A stretch of DNA of 64,000 bases from Mycolicibacterium sediminis (lineage in GTDB: Bacteria; Actinomycetota; Actinomycetes; Mycobacteriales; Mycobacteriaceae), in contig NZ_AP022588.1 of NCBI RefSeq assembly GCF_010731735.1, forward strand, positions 5,270,001-5,334,000, read 5' to 3'. Positions 33,602 through 40,859 of the stretch are shown piece after piece; the first letter of the stretch is position 1; the number at the start of each line of letters is the position of its first letter. The translations under genes and the position numbers were made by a program. Under the pieces are notes generated by a model. The model did not search any database. It was not told where the DNA came from and saw nothing but the letters and a program-made list of their open reading frames with translations.

Positions 33602-34255
33602 CTACACGGTCAGCGCGGTCACCGCGGCGCCGAACATGGTGGTCTTGATGGCTCCCAGCGTGCCGCGGTCCTTCGCACCGATGGCCGTCAGCAGTGCGGT
33701 CGCCGAACCCACGACGGCTCCCTCGGCGGCAGCGGCGTCGACGATCCCGATGGCCGCAGCGTCGTCGCCGCCGAATCGGCGACCCGTCGTCATGGACGCG
33801 ACCGCGGCCCGGGGAGACAGCTTCGCCTGGATCAGTGCCGCCATCCCCGGGGTGAACGGGATGTGGATGTCGACCTCGGGGAAGCAGAAGTACCCGCGGT
33901 CGGCGCGCATGACGCGGTAGTCGTGGGCCATGGCGAGCATGGCGCCGGCACCGAACGCGTGCCCGGTCACCGCGGCCGCGGTGGGCATCGGCAGGGTCAG
34001 CATCCGCGCCAACAGGGCCTGGACGCGGCCGACGTAGGTGGTCGTCTGATCACCGTGCGCCATCAGCCAGTCGAGATCGAGACCGTTGGAGTAGAACTTC
34101 CCGGACGCCGTGGTCACGAGGGCGTGGGCGTCGGAGGCGACCACCTCGTCGAGGATCGCGTCGGCGTGGTCGAGGAAGTCCGGCGAGAACCGGTTCTCGT
34201 CGTTCCCGAGATCCAGATGGGCGACGTCGTCGGTGATGCTGAGGGTGATGGTCAT
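33602..34255 (-). CDS. Enoyl-CoA isomerase-like crotonase (ECI type)
   Basis: 217 residues, short crotonase. Oxyanion segments FYSNGLDLDWL and HAFGAGAMLAMAHDY, then CFPEVDIHIPFTPG, which resembles delta3,delta2-enoyl-CoA isomerases. ATG 34255 overlaps the TetR stop by four bases, so an upstream extension to 34441 is rejected. Converges with the FadE pair ending at 33597. Would shift a double bond to let beta-oxidation proceed. Confidence 0.87.
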   Translation of the reverse strand: MTITLSITDDVAHLDLGNDENRFSPDFLDHADAILDEVVASDAHALVTTASGKFYSNGLDLDWLMAHGDQTTTYVGRVQALLARMLTLPMPTAAAVTGHAFGAGAMLAMAHDYRVMRADRGYFCFPEVDIHIPFTPGMAALIQAKLSPRAAVASMTTGRRFGGDDAAAIGIVDAAAAEGAVVGSATALLTAIGAKDRGTLGAIKTTMFGAAVTALTV

Positions 34256-34881
34256 CGTCGTTGGCTCCTTGACTGTCTGCGTGCTGGTGGTCCGACGGCG
34301 AGGACGGCGCCTACCGCCTCCCGAAGCTGTGTGCGGGCGGTCGCGTCGTCGAGGCGCCTGCGCGCGAGCAGGATGGCCGTCGGCAGGTCGACCACGCACG
34401 TTGTGATGACGTCGACGGCCGCGGCGTCCCCGCGGTCCCACGTGGCCCTGGCGAGCCGGATCATCAGGTCGACGAGCACCCGGTCCGTCGCCATCAGTTC
34501 CGCGGCCAGGTCGGCGGGCAGGTCGGCGCCGATCAGCTGGTCGCGGCTGACCGTCGACAGGAGTCGAGCCGACTGCGGCGACCGGTCCGCGAACACGGCG
34601 AGCGCGTCGGCGGCGGCCACGACGGCATCCGTCGGATCACCCGTCGCGAGGGCCGACTCAACCGACTCGGTCTGCATCGCGAGGAACCGATGGGCGGCCC
34701 GCAGCCAGGTGCGGGCGACGAGCGCAGCTCGGGATCCGAAGCTGTGGTAGATGGCTCCGTTGGACACGCCGGCGGACGCGGCGACGGCACGGATGGTCAC
34801 CGCTGCGGGCCCCGCCTCGGCGGCCAGCGACTCGGCGGCGTCCAGGACGGCGTCGGGGTCGTGCAGACGCGGGCGGGCCAT
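34252..34881 (-). CDS. TetR-family regulator
   Basis: 209 residues from ATG 34881. Helix-turn-helix: VLDAAESLAAEAGPAAVTIRA, read as AESLAAEAG then VAASAGVSNGAIYHSF. Lies between an acyl-CoA dehydrogenase (35 bp upstream) and an isomerase (ATGA overlap) on the same strand, so it is probably in one operon with them. No convincing operator was found in the 35-bp gap. Confidence 0.88.
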   Translation of the reverse strand: MARPRLHDPDAVLDAAESLAAEAGPAAVTIRAVAASAGVSNGAIYHSFGSRAALVARTWLRAAHRFLAMQTESVESALATGDPTDAVVAAADALAVFADRSPQSARLLSTVSRDQLIGADLPADLAAELMATDRVLVDLMIRLARATWDRGDAAAVDVITTCVVDLPTAILLARRRLDDATARTQLREAVGAVLAVGPPARRQSRSQRR

Positions 34882-34916
34882 GCCGGGAAACAGTAACAGA
34901 GCAACCGCTCCGTAAC

Positions 34917-36104
34917 TCACCCGCGAGGGAGGCCGAGCACCCGCTGGGCGATGATGTTGCGCTGGATCTCCGAGGTGCCGCCGGCGATCGTGCCCGCGAA
35001 GGTACGGATGTAGCGATCGAACCAGCTGCCCGCATACCCATCGTGGTTGAGCGCCACGAACGGCGTGGACATCGCGGGATGGGTCAGACCATCGTGGCCG
35101 TGCGCGTGTAGCGCATGGTCGGCGGCGGCCTGTCCGGCCTCGGCGCCCATCAGCTTGAGCACCGACAGCGCGGCGACGTCCTCCTCACCGCGGGCCGCAC
35201 GTGCGACCGCCGCCGAACCGAGCAGTCGCAGCGCTTGATCGTCCATCGCCAGCGTGGCGAAGTGGCCTCGCTCGACGTCCGACCCCGGGTGCCAGTCCTC
35301 CAGCAGGTCGGACAGACGGTCGGCGTAGCTGAGCCACAGCATGTTCCGTTCGTGCCCGAGCGACCCGCTCGCCACCGTCCACCCCTGGTCCAGTTCGCCG
35401 ACGAGGTTCGCGGCGGGTACGCGGACGTCGCTGAAGAAGACCTCGTTGAAGTCCATGTCGTCGCGATCGGCGGCCGAGGCGAACGGTCGGCAGGTGACAC
35501 CGGTTGCGGCAGTGGGGATCAGCAGCACGCTGATGCCCCGGTGCTTGGGCGCGTCGGGGTTCGTGCGCACGAAGGTCAGCAGCACGTCGGAGTCGTGCGC
35601 GCCGGACGTCCACACCTTCTGGCCGTTCACCACGAAGTGGTCGCCGTCGGCATCCGTCGAGCGAACCGCGGACGTGCGCAGTGACGCGAGGTCCGAACCG
35701 GCGCCCGGCTCACTCATGCCGAGCGCTGCGGTCATGTCGCCGCGCAGGATCGGGATGGCCCAGTCCCGTTTCTGCTCGGGTGTGCCGAACGTGATGAGGG
35801 ACGCGGCGATGATGCCGACGCCCTGAGAGTTGAAGCTGGGCACCATCCGCCGGCGCGACAGTTCGATCTGATGGACGTACTGCTCCAGCATCGTGGCGTT
35901 GCGACCGCCGAATTCGGGCGGATGGCCGGGTACGAGCCAGCCGGCGTCGAACAGCAGTCGCTGCCACCGCCGGGCCCAGTCCGGAAGGTGAGACGACGAC
36001 CGCGGGCGTTCCAGCGCCTCCGCGTCGGTGGGTCGATGGTCGTCGAGGAACGCGACGAACTCCGCTCGGAAGGCCTCGAGATCGGCATCGAACACGAGTT
36101 GCAC
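34917..36104 (-). CDS. Acyl-CoA dehydrogenase
   Basis: 395 residues. ALGMSEPGAGSDLASLRT and NGQKVWTSGAHDSD, C-terminal FAGTIAGGTSEIQRNIIAQR with glutamate as likely base. GTG 36104 with GGGGAG. First gene after the palindrome at 36207-36221, and divergent from the TetR at 36278, so probably repressed from there. Cytosolic flavoenzyme passing electrons to ETF. Confidence 0.93.
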   Translation of the reverse strand: MQLVFDADLEAFRAEFVAFLDDHRPTDAEALERPRSSSHLPDWARRWQRLLFDAGWLVPGHPPEFGGRNATMLEQYVHQIELSRRRMVPSFNSQGVGIIAASLITFGTPEQKRDWAIPILRGDMTAALGMSEPGAGSDLASLRTSAVRSTDADGDHFVVNGQKVWTSGAHDSDVLLTFVRTNPDAPKHRGISVLLIPTAATGVTCRPFASAADRDDMDFNEVFFSDVRVPAANLVGELDQGWTVASGSLGHERNMLWLSYADRLSDLLEDWHPGSDVERGHFATLAMDDQALRLLGSAAVARAARGEEDVAALSVLKLMGAEAGQAAADHALHAHGHDGLTHPAMSTPFVALNHDGYAGSWFDRYIRTFAGTIAGGTSEIQRNIIAQRVLGLPRG

Positions 36105-36206
36105 GGCACTCCCCGGGTATGGGTGGACACACGCGACGCGGCCTGCAGTCCGCCGTCGTCGGGCGGGAACGCGCCTTCCACGTAGCCCTTCATAAAAGGC
36201 GTAGAT

Positions 36207-36221
36207 GAGAATACTATTCTC
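36207..36221. promoter_or_regulatory. GAGAAT-ACT-ATTCTC palindrome between divergent ACAD and TetR
   Basis: Perfect core, extended by GAT/ATC to a 21-bp palindrome (36204-36224). Lies 103 bp before the ACAD start and 57-120 bp before the TetR start, depending on which start is used. Nearly identical to 27735-27755. The adjacent TetR is the most likely binder. The rest of 36105-36277 shows no feature. Confidence 0.72.
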
Positions 36222-36277
36222 ATCATGGGGAAGTTACAATCTCAGACACGTCGGTCGAGAGGGGGTCTTGGACCACT

Positions 36278-36994
36278 ATGCCCCGCCGGACTCCGGTACA
36301 GTTTCTCCATGCTCTACCCGACCGCCCTGCGCACGAGCCGCTGGTGACGAGCCCCAGCGAAGAGCCGGCCTGGAAGCAGCGAGCGGTCGAGCGGTCGATC
36401 AAGACGGCCAAGCTGCGCGCCGCTCAGCGGGTTCAGCGGTTCCTCGACGCCGCCCAGGCGATCATCATCGAGAAGGGCAGCACCGACTTCACCGTGCAGG
36501 AGGTCGTCGACCGTTCGCGCCAGTCCTTACGCAGCTTCTACCTCCAGTTCGACGGCAAGCACGAGTTGCTGCTCGCCCTCTTCGAGGACGCGCTCAGCCG
36601 GTCCGCCGAACAGATCCGGGCGGCCACCGCAGGGCACACCGACCCGATGGAGCGACTGAAGGTCGCCGTCCAACTCCTGTTCGAGTCCTCACGACCGGAT
36701 CCGGCCGCCAAGCGGCCGCTGTTCACCGACTTCGCCCCGCGCTTGCTGGTGTCGCATCCCGCCGAGGTCAAGATCGCACATGCCCCCCTCGTCATACTGC
36801 TCACGGAGCTGATGGAGGAGGCGTCGAAGGCGGGCGCCCTGCGACCCGAGGTCAGTCCGCGTCGCATCGCCGCGATGACGATGCAGACCGTCATGTTCGT
36901 GGCGCAATCGAGCGGTACCGACGACGGCACCAACAAGCCGATCTCGGCCGACGAGGTCTGGGACTTCTGCGCTCGGGGCTTCGCCGCCGAGTAG
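36278..36994 (+). CDS. TetR-family regulator, candidate for the GAGAAY-N3-RTTCTC regulon
   Basis: 238 residues from ATG 36278, or 216 from GTG 36344 (TSPSEEPAWKQR); the shorter form may be correct, because residues before it look unconserved and neither start has a strong ribosome site. Helix-turn-helix: RFLDAAQAIIIEKGST, then VQEVVDRSRQSLRSFYLQF. The gene has one copy of the palindrome before it (36207-36221) and one directly after its stop (36997-37011), which makes it the best candidate regulator. Effector unknown; an acyl-CoA-type ligand would fit the neighbours. Confidence 0.88.
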   Translation: MPRRTPVQFLHALPDRPAHEPLVTSPSEEPAWKQRAVERSIKTAKLRAAQRVQRFLDAAQAIIIEKGSTDFTVQEVVDRSRQSLRSFYLQFDGKHELLLALFEDALSRSAEQIRAATAGHTDPMERLKVAVQLLFESSRPDPAAKRPLFTDFAPRLLVSHPAEVKIAHAPLVILLTELMEEASKAGALRPEVSPRRIAAMTMQTVMFVAQSSGTDDGTNKPISADEVWDFCARGFAAE

Positions 36995-36996
36995 CC

Positions 36997-37011
36997 GAGA
37001 ACTCCGTTCTC
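36997..37011. promoter_or_regulatory. GAGAAC-TCC-GTTCTC palindrome after the TetR gene
   Basis: Perfect inverted repeat, extended by C/G to 17 bp (36996-37012), 2 bp after the TetR stop and 286 bp before the SDR. No T-run follows, so a terminator is less likely than a protein site. Matches the family of sites apart from C/G at the inner arm position. Confidence 0.5.
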
Positions 37012-37252
37012 GCCGTCGCACAACGACTCGCGCCGGTCGCTCGAGGCCCCGACCGGCCACGTACCTGGCGGCGTCGCCCCGGTGGCGCGCGGTAACTGGC
37101 CGCTCGCGTCACCAACACCCGTGGAATGTGCGTCGGTACTTCACCTTCCGCGTCGGCGACGCGATCGGACATGACTTCTAAGCGGTCGGTACAAACGGCA
37201 CGCTCGACGACGGCCGTTGACACAATGGGATGCGCGATGACAGAGTGCTGAG

Positions 37253-37269
37253 CAGATGCACAGCATCTG
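37253..37269. promoter_or_regulatory. CAGATGC-ACA-GCATCTG inverted repeat before the SDR
   Basis: Perfect 7-bp arms around 3 bp, 28 bp upstream of the SDR start, so in the promoter or leader. Could be an operator or a small hairpin. Confidence 0.4.
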
Positions 37270-37297
37270 ACGACCCCACATAGAGCAGAGGTTTCGC

Positions 37298-38134
37298 ATG
37301 GCAGGGCGGTTAGAGGGCAAGGTCGCGTTCATCACCGGCGCAGCGCGCGGACAGGGCCGCGCACACGCGGTCCGGATGGCCCAGGAGGGTGCCGACATCA
37401 TCGCCGTCGACATCTGCAAGCAGATCGACAGCGTGCTGATCCCGCTCGCCAATCCCGAGGACCTCGCCGAAACCGCCGATCTGGTCAAGAATCTCGACCG
37501 CCGCGTCTTCACCGCCGAGGTGGACACCCGCGACTTCGATGCCCTCAAGGCCGCGGTCGACGCCGGCGTCGAGGAATTCGGCAGGCTCGACGTCATCGTC
37601 GCCAACGCCGGCATCGGCAACGGCGGTCAGACCCTCGACAAGACCAGCGAGGGCGACTGGGACGACATGATCGCCGTCAACCTCTCCGGAGTGTGGAAGA
37701 CCGTCAAAGCCGGTGTGCCGCACATCATCGAGGGCGGCCGTGGCGGGTCCATCATCCTGACGAGTTCGGTCGGCGGCCTCAAGGCCTACCCGCACACCGG
37801 CCACTACGTCGCCGCCAAGCACGGCGTCGTCGGCCTGATGCGCACCTTCGCCGTGGAGCTCGGCGCCCAGAACATCCGCGTGAACTCGGTGCACCCGACC
37901 AACGTGAACACGCCGCTGTTCATGAACGAGCCGACGATGCGGCTCTTCCGGCCCGATCTCGAGAACCCGGGACCCGAGGACATGAAGGTCGTCGGCCAGA
38001 TGATGCACACGCTGCCGATCGGCTGGGTGGAGCCCGAGGACATCGCGAACGCCGTGCTGTTCCTCGCCTCCGACGAGGCGCGGTTCATCACCGGTGTCAC
38101 CTTGCCCGTCGACGGTGGCAGCTGCCTGAAGTAG
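37298..38134 (+). CDS. Mycofactocin-type SDR family oxidoreductase
   Basis: 278 residues. Begins GKVAFITGAARGQGRAHAVR, with VDICKQ after strand 2 and an insertion of about 20 residues (LIPLANPEDLAET) before the next helix. These are the marks of the mycofactocin-coupled SDR family, which holds NAD tightly and passes electrons to mycofactocin. Catalytic S in LTSSVGGL and Y-x3-K as HYVAAKHG. Oxidises an alcohol, often a terpenoid or alkyl alcohol in characterised relatives. First gene of SDR-acyltransferase-kinase-like. Confidence 0.9.
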   Translation: MAGRLEGKVAFITGAARGQGRAHAVRMAQEGADIIAVDICKQIDSVLIPLANPEDLAETADLVKNLDRRVFTAEVDTRDFDALKAAVDAGVEEFGRLDVIVANAGIGNGGQTLDKTSEGDWDDMIAVNLSGVWKTVKAGVPHIIEGGRGGSIILTSSVGGLKAYPHTGHYVAAKHGVVGLMRTFAVELGAQNIRVNSVHPTNVNTPLFMNEPTMRLFRPDLENPGPEDMKVVGQMMHTLPIGWVEPEDIANAVLFLASDEARFITGVTLPVDGGSCLK

Positions 38135-38146
38135 CGGCGTCATCCC

Positions 38147-38953
38147 ATGCCCGCCGACGACCCGCAGCCCGGTGGACTCGAGAAGTTCAGCGTGGCCGTC
38201 ACCCGACGGGTCGTCGAGCGGGCGGGCCCGCTCCTGCGCACCTGGTTCCGCGCCGAGACCCACGGTCTCGACGCCTTCCCCGCGACCGGCGGAGCATTGG
38301 TGGTGTCCAACCACTCCGGTGGGATGCTGACGCCGGACGTGCTGCTGTTCGGCACCGCCTTCTATCGCAGGTTCGGTTATGACCGGCCACTGGTCACGCT
38401 CGCGCACTACGGCGTGGTGATGGGCCCCCTCGGCGACCTCATGCCCAAGGTCGGGGTGATCGAGGCAAGTCCGTCGAATGCGGAGGCCGCCTTGGCCTTC
38501 GGTGGTGTGGTGCTCGTCTTCCCGGGTGGGGACTACGACTCCTACCGTCCGACCCACCAGGATGCGGTCATCGACTTCGGCGGCCGCACGGGGTACGTCC
38601 GCACCGCGATCGACGCCGGCGTCCCCATCGTCCCGGCGGTGTCGATCGGCGGCCAGGAAGGCCAGCTGTTCCTCACCCGCGGCAATCGGCTCGCGAAGCT
38701 GCTCGGACTGCCCAAGATCCGGATGGACATCCTGCCCGTCACGTTCGGCTTCCCCTTCGGTCTGAGCGTCCTCATCCCGCCCAATCTCCCGCTGCCGACG
38801 AAGATCGTGACGCAGGTCCTGGAGCCGATCGATCTCATCGCGCGGTTCGGGCCCGACCCGGACGTGGCCGAGGTCGACGTGTACGTGCGGTCGATGATGC
38901 AGTCGGCGCTCGACGAACTGGCCCGCAAACGCCGCTTCCCGGTCATCGGCTGA
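38147..38953 (+). CDS. PlsC-like lysophospholipid/glycerol acyltransferase family protein
   Basis: 268 residues. Acyltransferase block 1 is NHSGGMLTPD, with H and D eight apart instead of the usual HX4D, as seen in the DGAT2-like branch; block with VFPGGDYDSYRP and IVPAVSIGGQE follows. One amphipathic or partial membrane segment may be present near VLIPPNLPLP. Probably transfers an acyl chain onto a lipid or alcohol at the membrane. 12 bp after the SDR. Confidence 0.83.
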   Translation: MPADDPQPGGLEKFSVAVTRRVVERAGPLLRTWFRAETHGLDAFPATGGALVVSNHSGGMLTPDVLLFGTAFYRRFGYDRPLVTLAHYGVVMGPLGDLMPKVGVIEASPSNAEAALAFGGVVLVFPGGDYDSYRPTHQDAVIDFGGRTGYVRTAIDAGVPIVPAVSIGGQEGQLFLTRGNRLAKLLGLPKIRMDILPVTFGFPFGLSVLIPPNLPLPTKIVTQVLEPIDLIARFGPDPDVAEVDVYVRSMMQSALDELARKRRFPVIG

Positions 38954-38957
38954 CCCC

Positions 38958-40208
38958 GTGTGGGTTCTCGGCGACGGGACGTCGGCTCCCATCCCCGCCG
39001 ACGCCGCCGCCCTGATCGACGGCGGTCCGCGCTTCCTCACCGACGCGTTCCGCCGGTTCGGCTCACTGCCGCCGACGAACGAGGTCACCGCGATCACCGA
39101 GTGCGTCGAGGTGGTGGGCGGCAGTACCGGCCGCAAGCTGACGCTGACGGTCGCCTACCGCCGTCCCGGCCCGCAGACGGAACTGTTCGTGAAGTTCTCC
39201 CGCGACCCGACCGATCCCGCTCGCGACCACGGCCGCACCCAGATGGCACCCGAAGTCGCCTTCGCCACACTCTCGACCCGCCCCGGCTTCCCGATCACCG
39301 TGCCCACGACCATGTTCGCCGACTACCAGCGCGAGTCCGGGACGGGCATCCTCGTCACGGAGCGCATCACGTTCGGCCGCAACGGCATCGAGCCGCAGCA
39401 CGTCAAGTGCGCGGACTACGACATGGACGATCAGCTGGGGCACTATCGCGCTCTGTTCACCGCCGTCGCCCGACTGGCGGCCGCGGACCGCGCCGGTGCG
39501 ATCACCCACGACCTGGGCGGCGATGCGCCCGCCGTCGGTGACCGGCCGAACCTGGACGCGGACCGCCTGCATCGCCGGCTCGACCGCCTGACCGAGTTCG
39601 CATCCGACCATCCGGGTCTGCTCCCCGCCAACGTACGGACCGCATCGTTCCTGTCGGGCCTGCACGACCACCTGCCGCGTCTGCTGGCCGCCGAGGCACG
39701 TGTCTCGCGCGAACTCGGCGCACACCCGGAACTCGTGGCGCTGTGCCACTGGAATGCCAACGTGGACAACGCCTGGTTCTGGCGTGACGCGGACGGGACG
39801 CTGCGGTGCGGGCTGCTCGACTGGGGTGGCGTCGGGCCCATGAACGTGGCAATGGCGGTCTGGGGTGCGATGTCCGGCGCCGAGACCGCGATGTGGGACG
39901 ACCACCTCCCCGAGCTGTGCGCGGCGTTCGGCGACGAGTTCGTCCGGTCCGGCGGAGGGTCGTTGGACGTCGATCGCATGATCCGGCACGTGCTGCTCTA
40001 CGCATCGGTCATGGGAATGACGTGGCTGCTCGACGTCCCCGCCCACGTGCGCTCCGCAGTGCCCGGCCTGAGCGCGGCCACCACCCGGATGGACGCCGCC
40101 ATCCGCGACGTGGAGAGCGTGCGCTGCCGGCTGCAGATGCTGACCAACGTGCTCAACCTGTGGGAGACCCACGGCCTCGGTCAGATGCTCGATTCACTCG
40201 AGACCTGA
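38958..40208 (+). CDS. Phosphotransferase-like (APH/EcKinase-fold) protein with altered catalytic motif
   Basis: 416 residues. C-terminal half has the APH signature in altered form: HWNANVDNAWFW in place of HGDxxxxN, so the catalytic aspartate is asparagine, followed by LLDWGGVGPMN, which keeps the metal-binding aspartate. N lobe: TELFVKFSRD contains the likely nucleotide lysine. Could be a pseudokinase or use another base (D in NVDN). GTG start 4 bp after the acyltransferase. Not assignable to a substrate. Confidence 0.75.
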   Translation: MWVLGDGTSAPIPADAAALIDGGPRFLTDAFRRFGSLPPTNEVTAITECVEVVGGSTGRKLTLTVAYRRPGPQTELFVKFSRDPTDPARDHGRTQMAPEVAFATLSTRPGFPITVPTTMFADYQRESGTGILVTERITFGRNGIEPQHVKCADYDMDDQLGHYRALFTAVARLAAADRAGAITHDLGGDAPAVGDRPNLDADRLHRRLDRLTEFASDHPGLLPANVRTASFLSGLHDHLPRLLAAEARVSRELGAHPELVALCHWNANVDNAWFWRDADGTLRCGLLDWGGVGPMNVAMAVWGAMSGAETAMWDDHLPELCAAFGDEFVRSGGGSLDVDRMIRHVLLYASVMGMTWLLDVPAHVRSAVPGLSAATTRMDAAIRDVESVRCRLQMLTNVLNLWETHGLGQMLDSLET

Positions 40209-40313
40209 CCCCGGCATTCATCGTTTGCCAGAACCGATCGCTCAGGCGGTCTACACCGCGGTCATGTGCGTCTCCTATGAGGAACTGGCTTTCGTCCAGA
40301 ATGCGAATACATT

Positions 40314-40339
40314 GGAATTCGTAGCCACCGGGGAATTCG
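40314..40339. repeat. Direct repeat GGAATTCG, 18-bp period
   Basis: Copies at 40314-40321 and 40332-40339 in the leader region of the secreted peptide gene. The GGAA start resembles -35 elements of ECF sigma factors, but no matched -10 was identified. The rest of 40209-40385 is featureless. Confidence 0.25.
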
Positions 40340-40385
40340 ACCGGAGGCACTCGCAGACCAATGCAACGCCACATAGGAGAAGAAG

Positions 40386-40613
40386 ATGAAATTGCGTTAC
40401 GTCGCCACACTGCTCGCGTCTGGTGCCGCCGCCGCAGCGATCGCAGCCGCCCCGGCCGCCGCCGCCGCACCGATCGCCGACACGGCCCCCACGGGTTCGA
40501 CGATCACTCAGCGTGACGGCCACGTGCACATCGATGCCAGGCCACCGGTGGTGTCCGAGCCTCGGAGCTACGGCCAGTTCTCGTCCCCGGCACCGTTCAT
40601 GTTCTTTGACTGA
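40386..40613 (+). CDS. Small secreted protein with signal peptide
   Basis: 75 residues. Basic start MKLRYVATLL, alanine-rich hydrophobic core (AAAAAIAAAPAAAAA) and a probable cleavage after AAAA-AP around residue 28. The mature part of about 45 residues is polar, proline-rich, with no cysteine, ending FMFFD. It resembles small exported proteins common in mycobacteria. Strong ribosome site AGGAGAAGAAG. A good terminator follows. Function unknown. Confidence 0.75.
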   Translation: MKLRYVATLLASGAAAAAIAAAPAAAAAPIADTAPTGSTITQRDGHVHIDARPPVVSEPRSYGQFSSPAPFMFFD

Positions 40614-40655
40614 GCCGCGGCACGTGGGAGGTCTTAGACCCCCACCGCGAACCCG

Positions 40656-40700
40656 GAGCCGCGGAGCCGTTCCCATCGGGGACGATTCCGCGGCTCTTTC
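40656..40700 (+). terminator. Rho-independent-like terminator
   Basis: Perfect 10-bp stem GAGCCGCGGA (40656-40665) / TCCGCGGCTC (40687-40696), 21-nt loop, then TTTC. Placed 43 bp after the secreted peptide stop and before the convergent CaiB gene. No other feature is seen in 40614-40859. Confidence 0.65.
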
Positions 40701-40859
40701 GCATTCTTGGAATGGAACCCATTCGGCGACCGATTGGCGACATTCCGTGAAGTCGGCATGAATCGGGTTTGGCCCCTTCTGTGCATTCGGCATGAAATGG
40801 TTGCCATGACCGCCACCTCATCGGTAGCACCCGCTCGCAGTTTGCCAGATGCGGCCGCG

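Larger units (their letters stand above)
36995..37297. other. Intergenic region between TetR and the mycofactocin-type SDR
   Basis: About 300 bp with no supportable gene. It holds the fifth GAGAAC-type palindrome at its left end and the hairpin-like repeat 37253-37269 near the SDR. A TTGACA hexamer at 37217-37222 could be a -35 box, but no good -10 box lies at the right distance, so I do not call a promoter. Confidence 0.5.

Noticed and set aside
34882..34916. GTAAC direct repeats as TetR operator
   Set aside because: Five-base repeats in a 35-bp gap without clear dyad symmetry; too weak to call.
36996..37012. Terminator of the TetR gene
   Set aside because: Stem is perfect but no T-run follows, and the sequence matches the four other palindromes; treated as a protein site.
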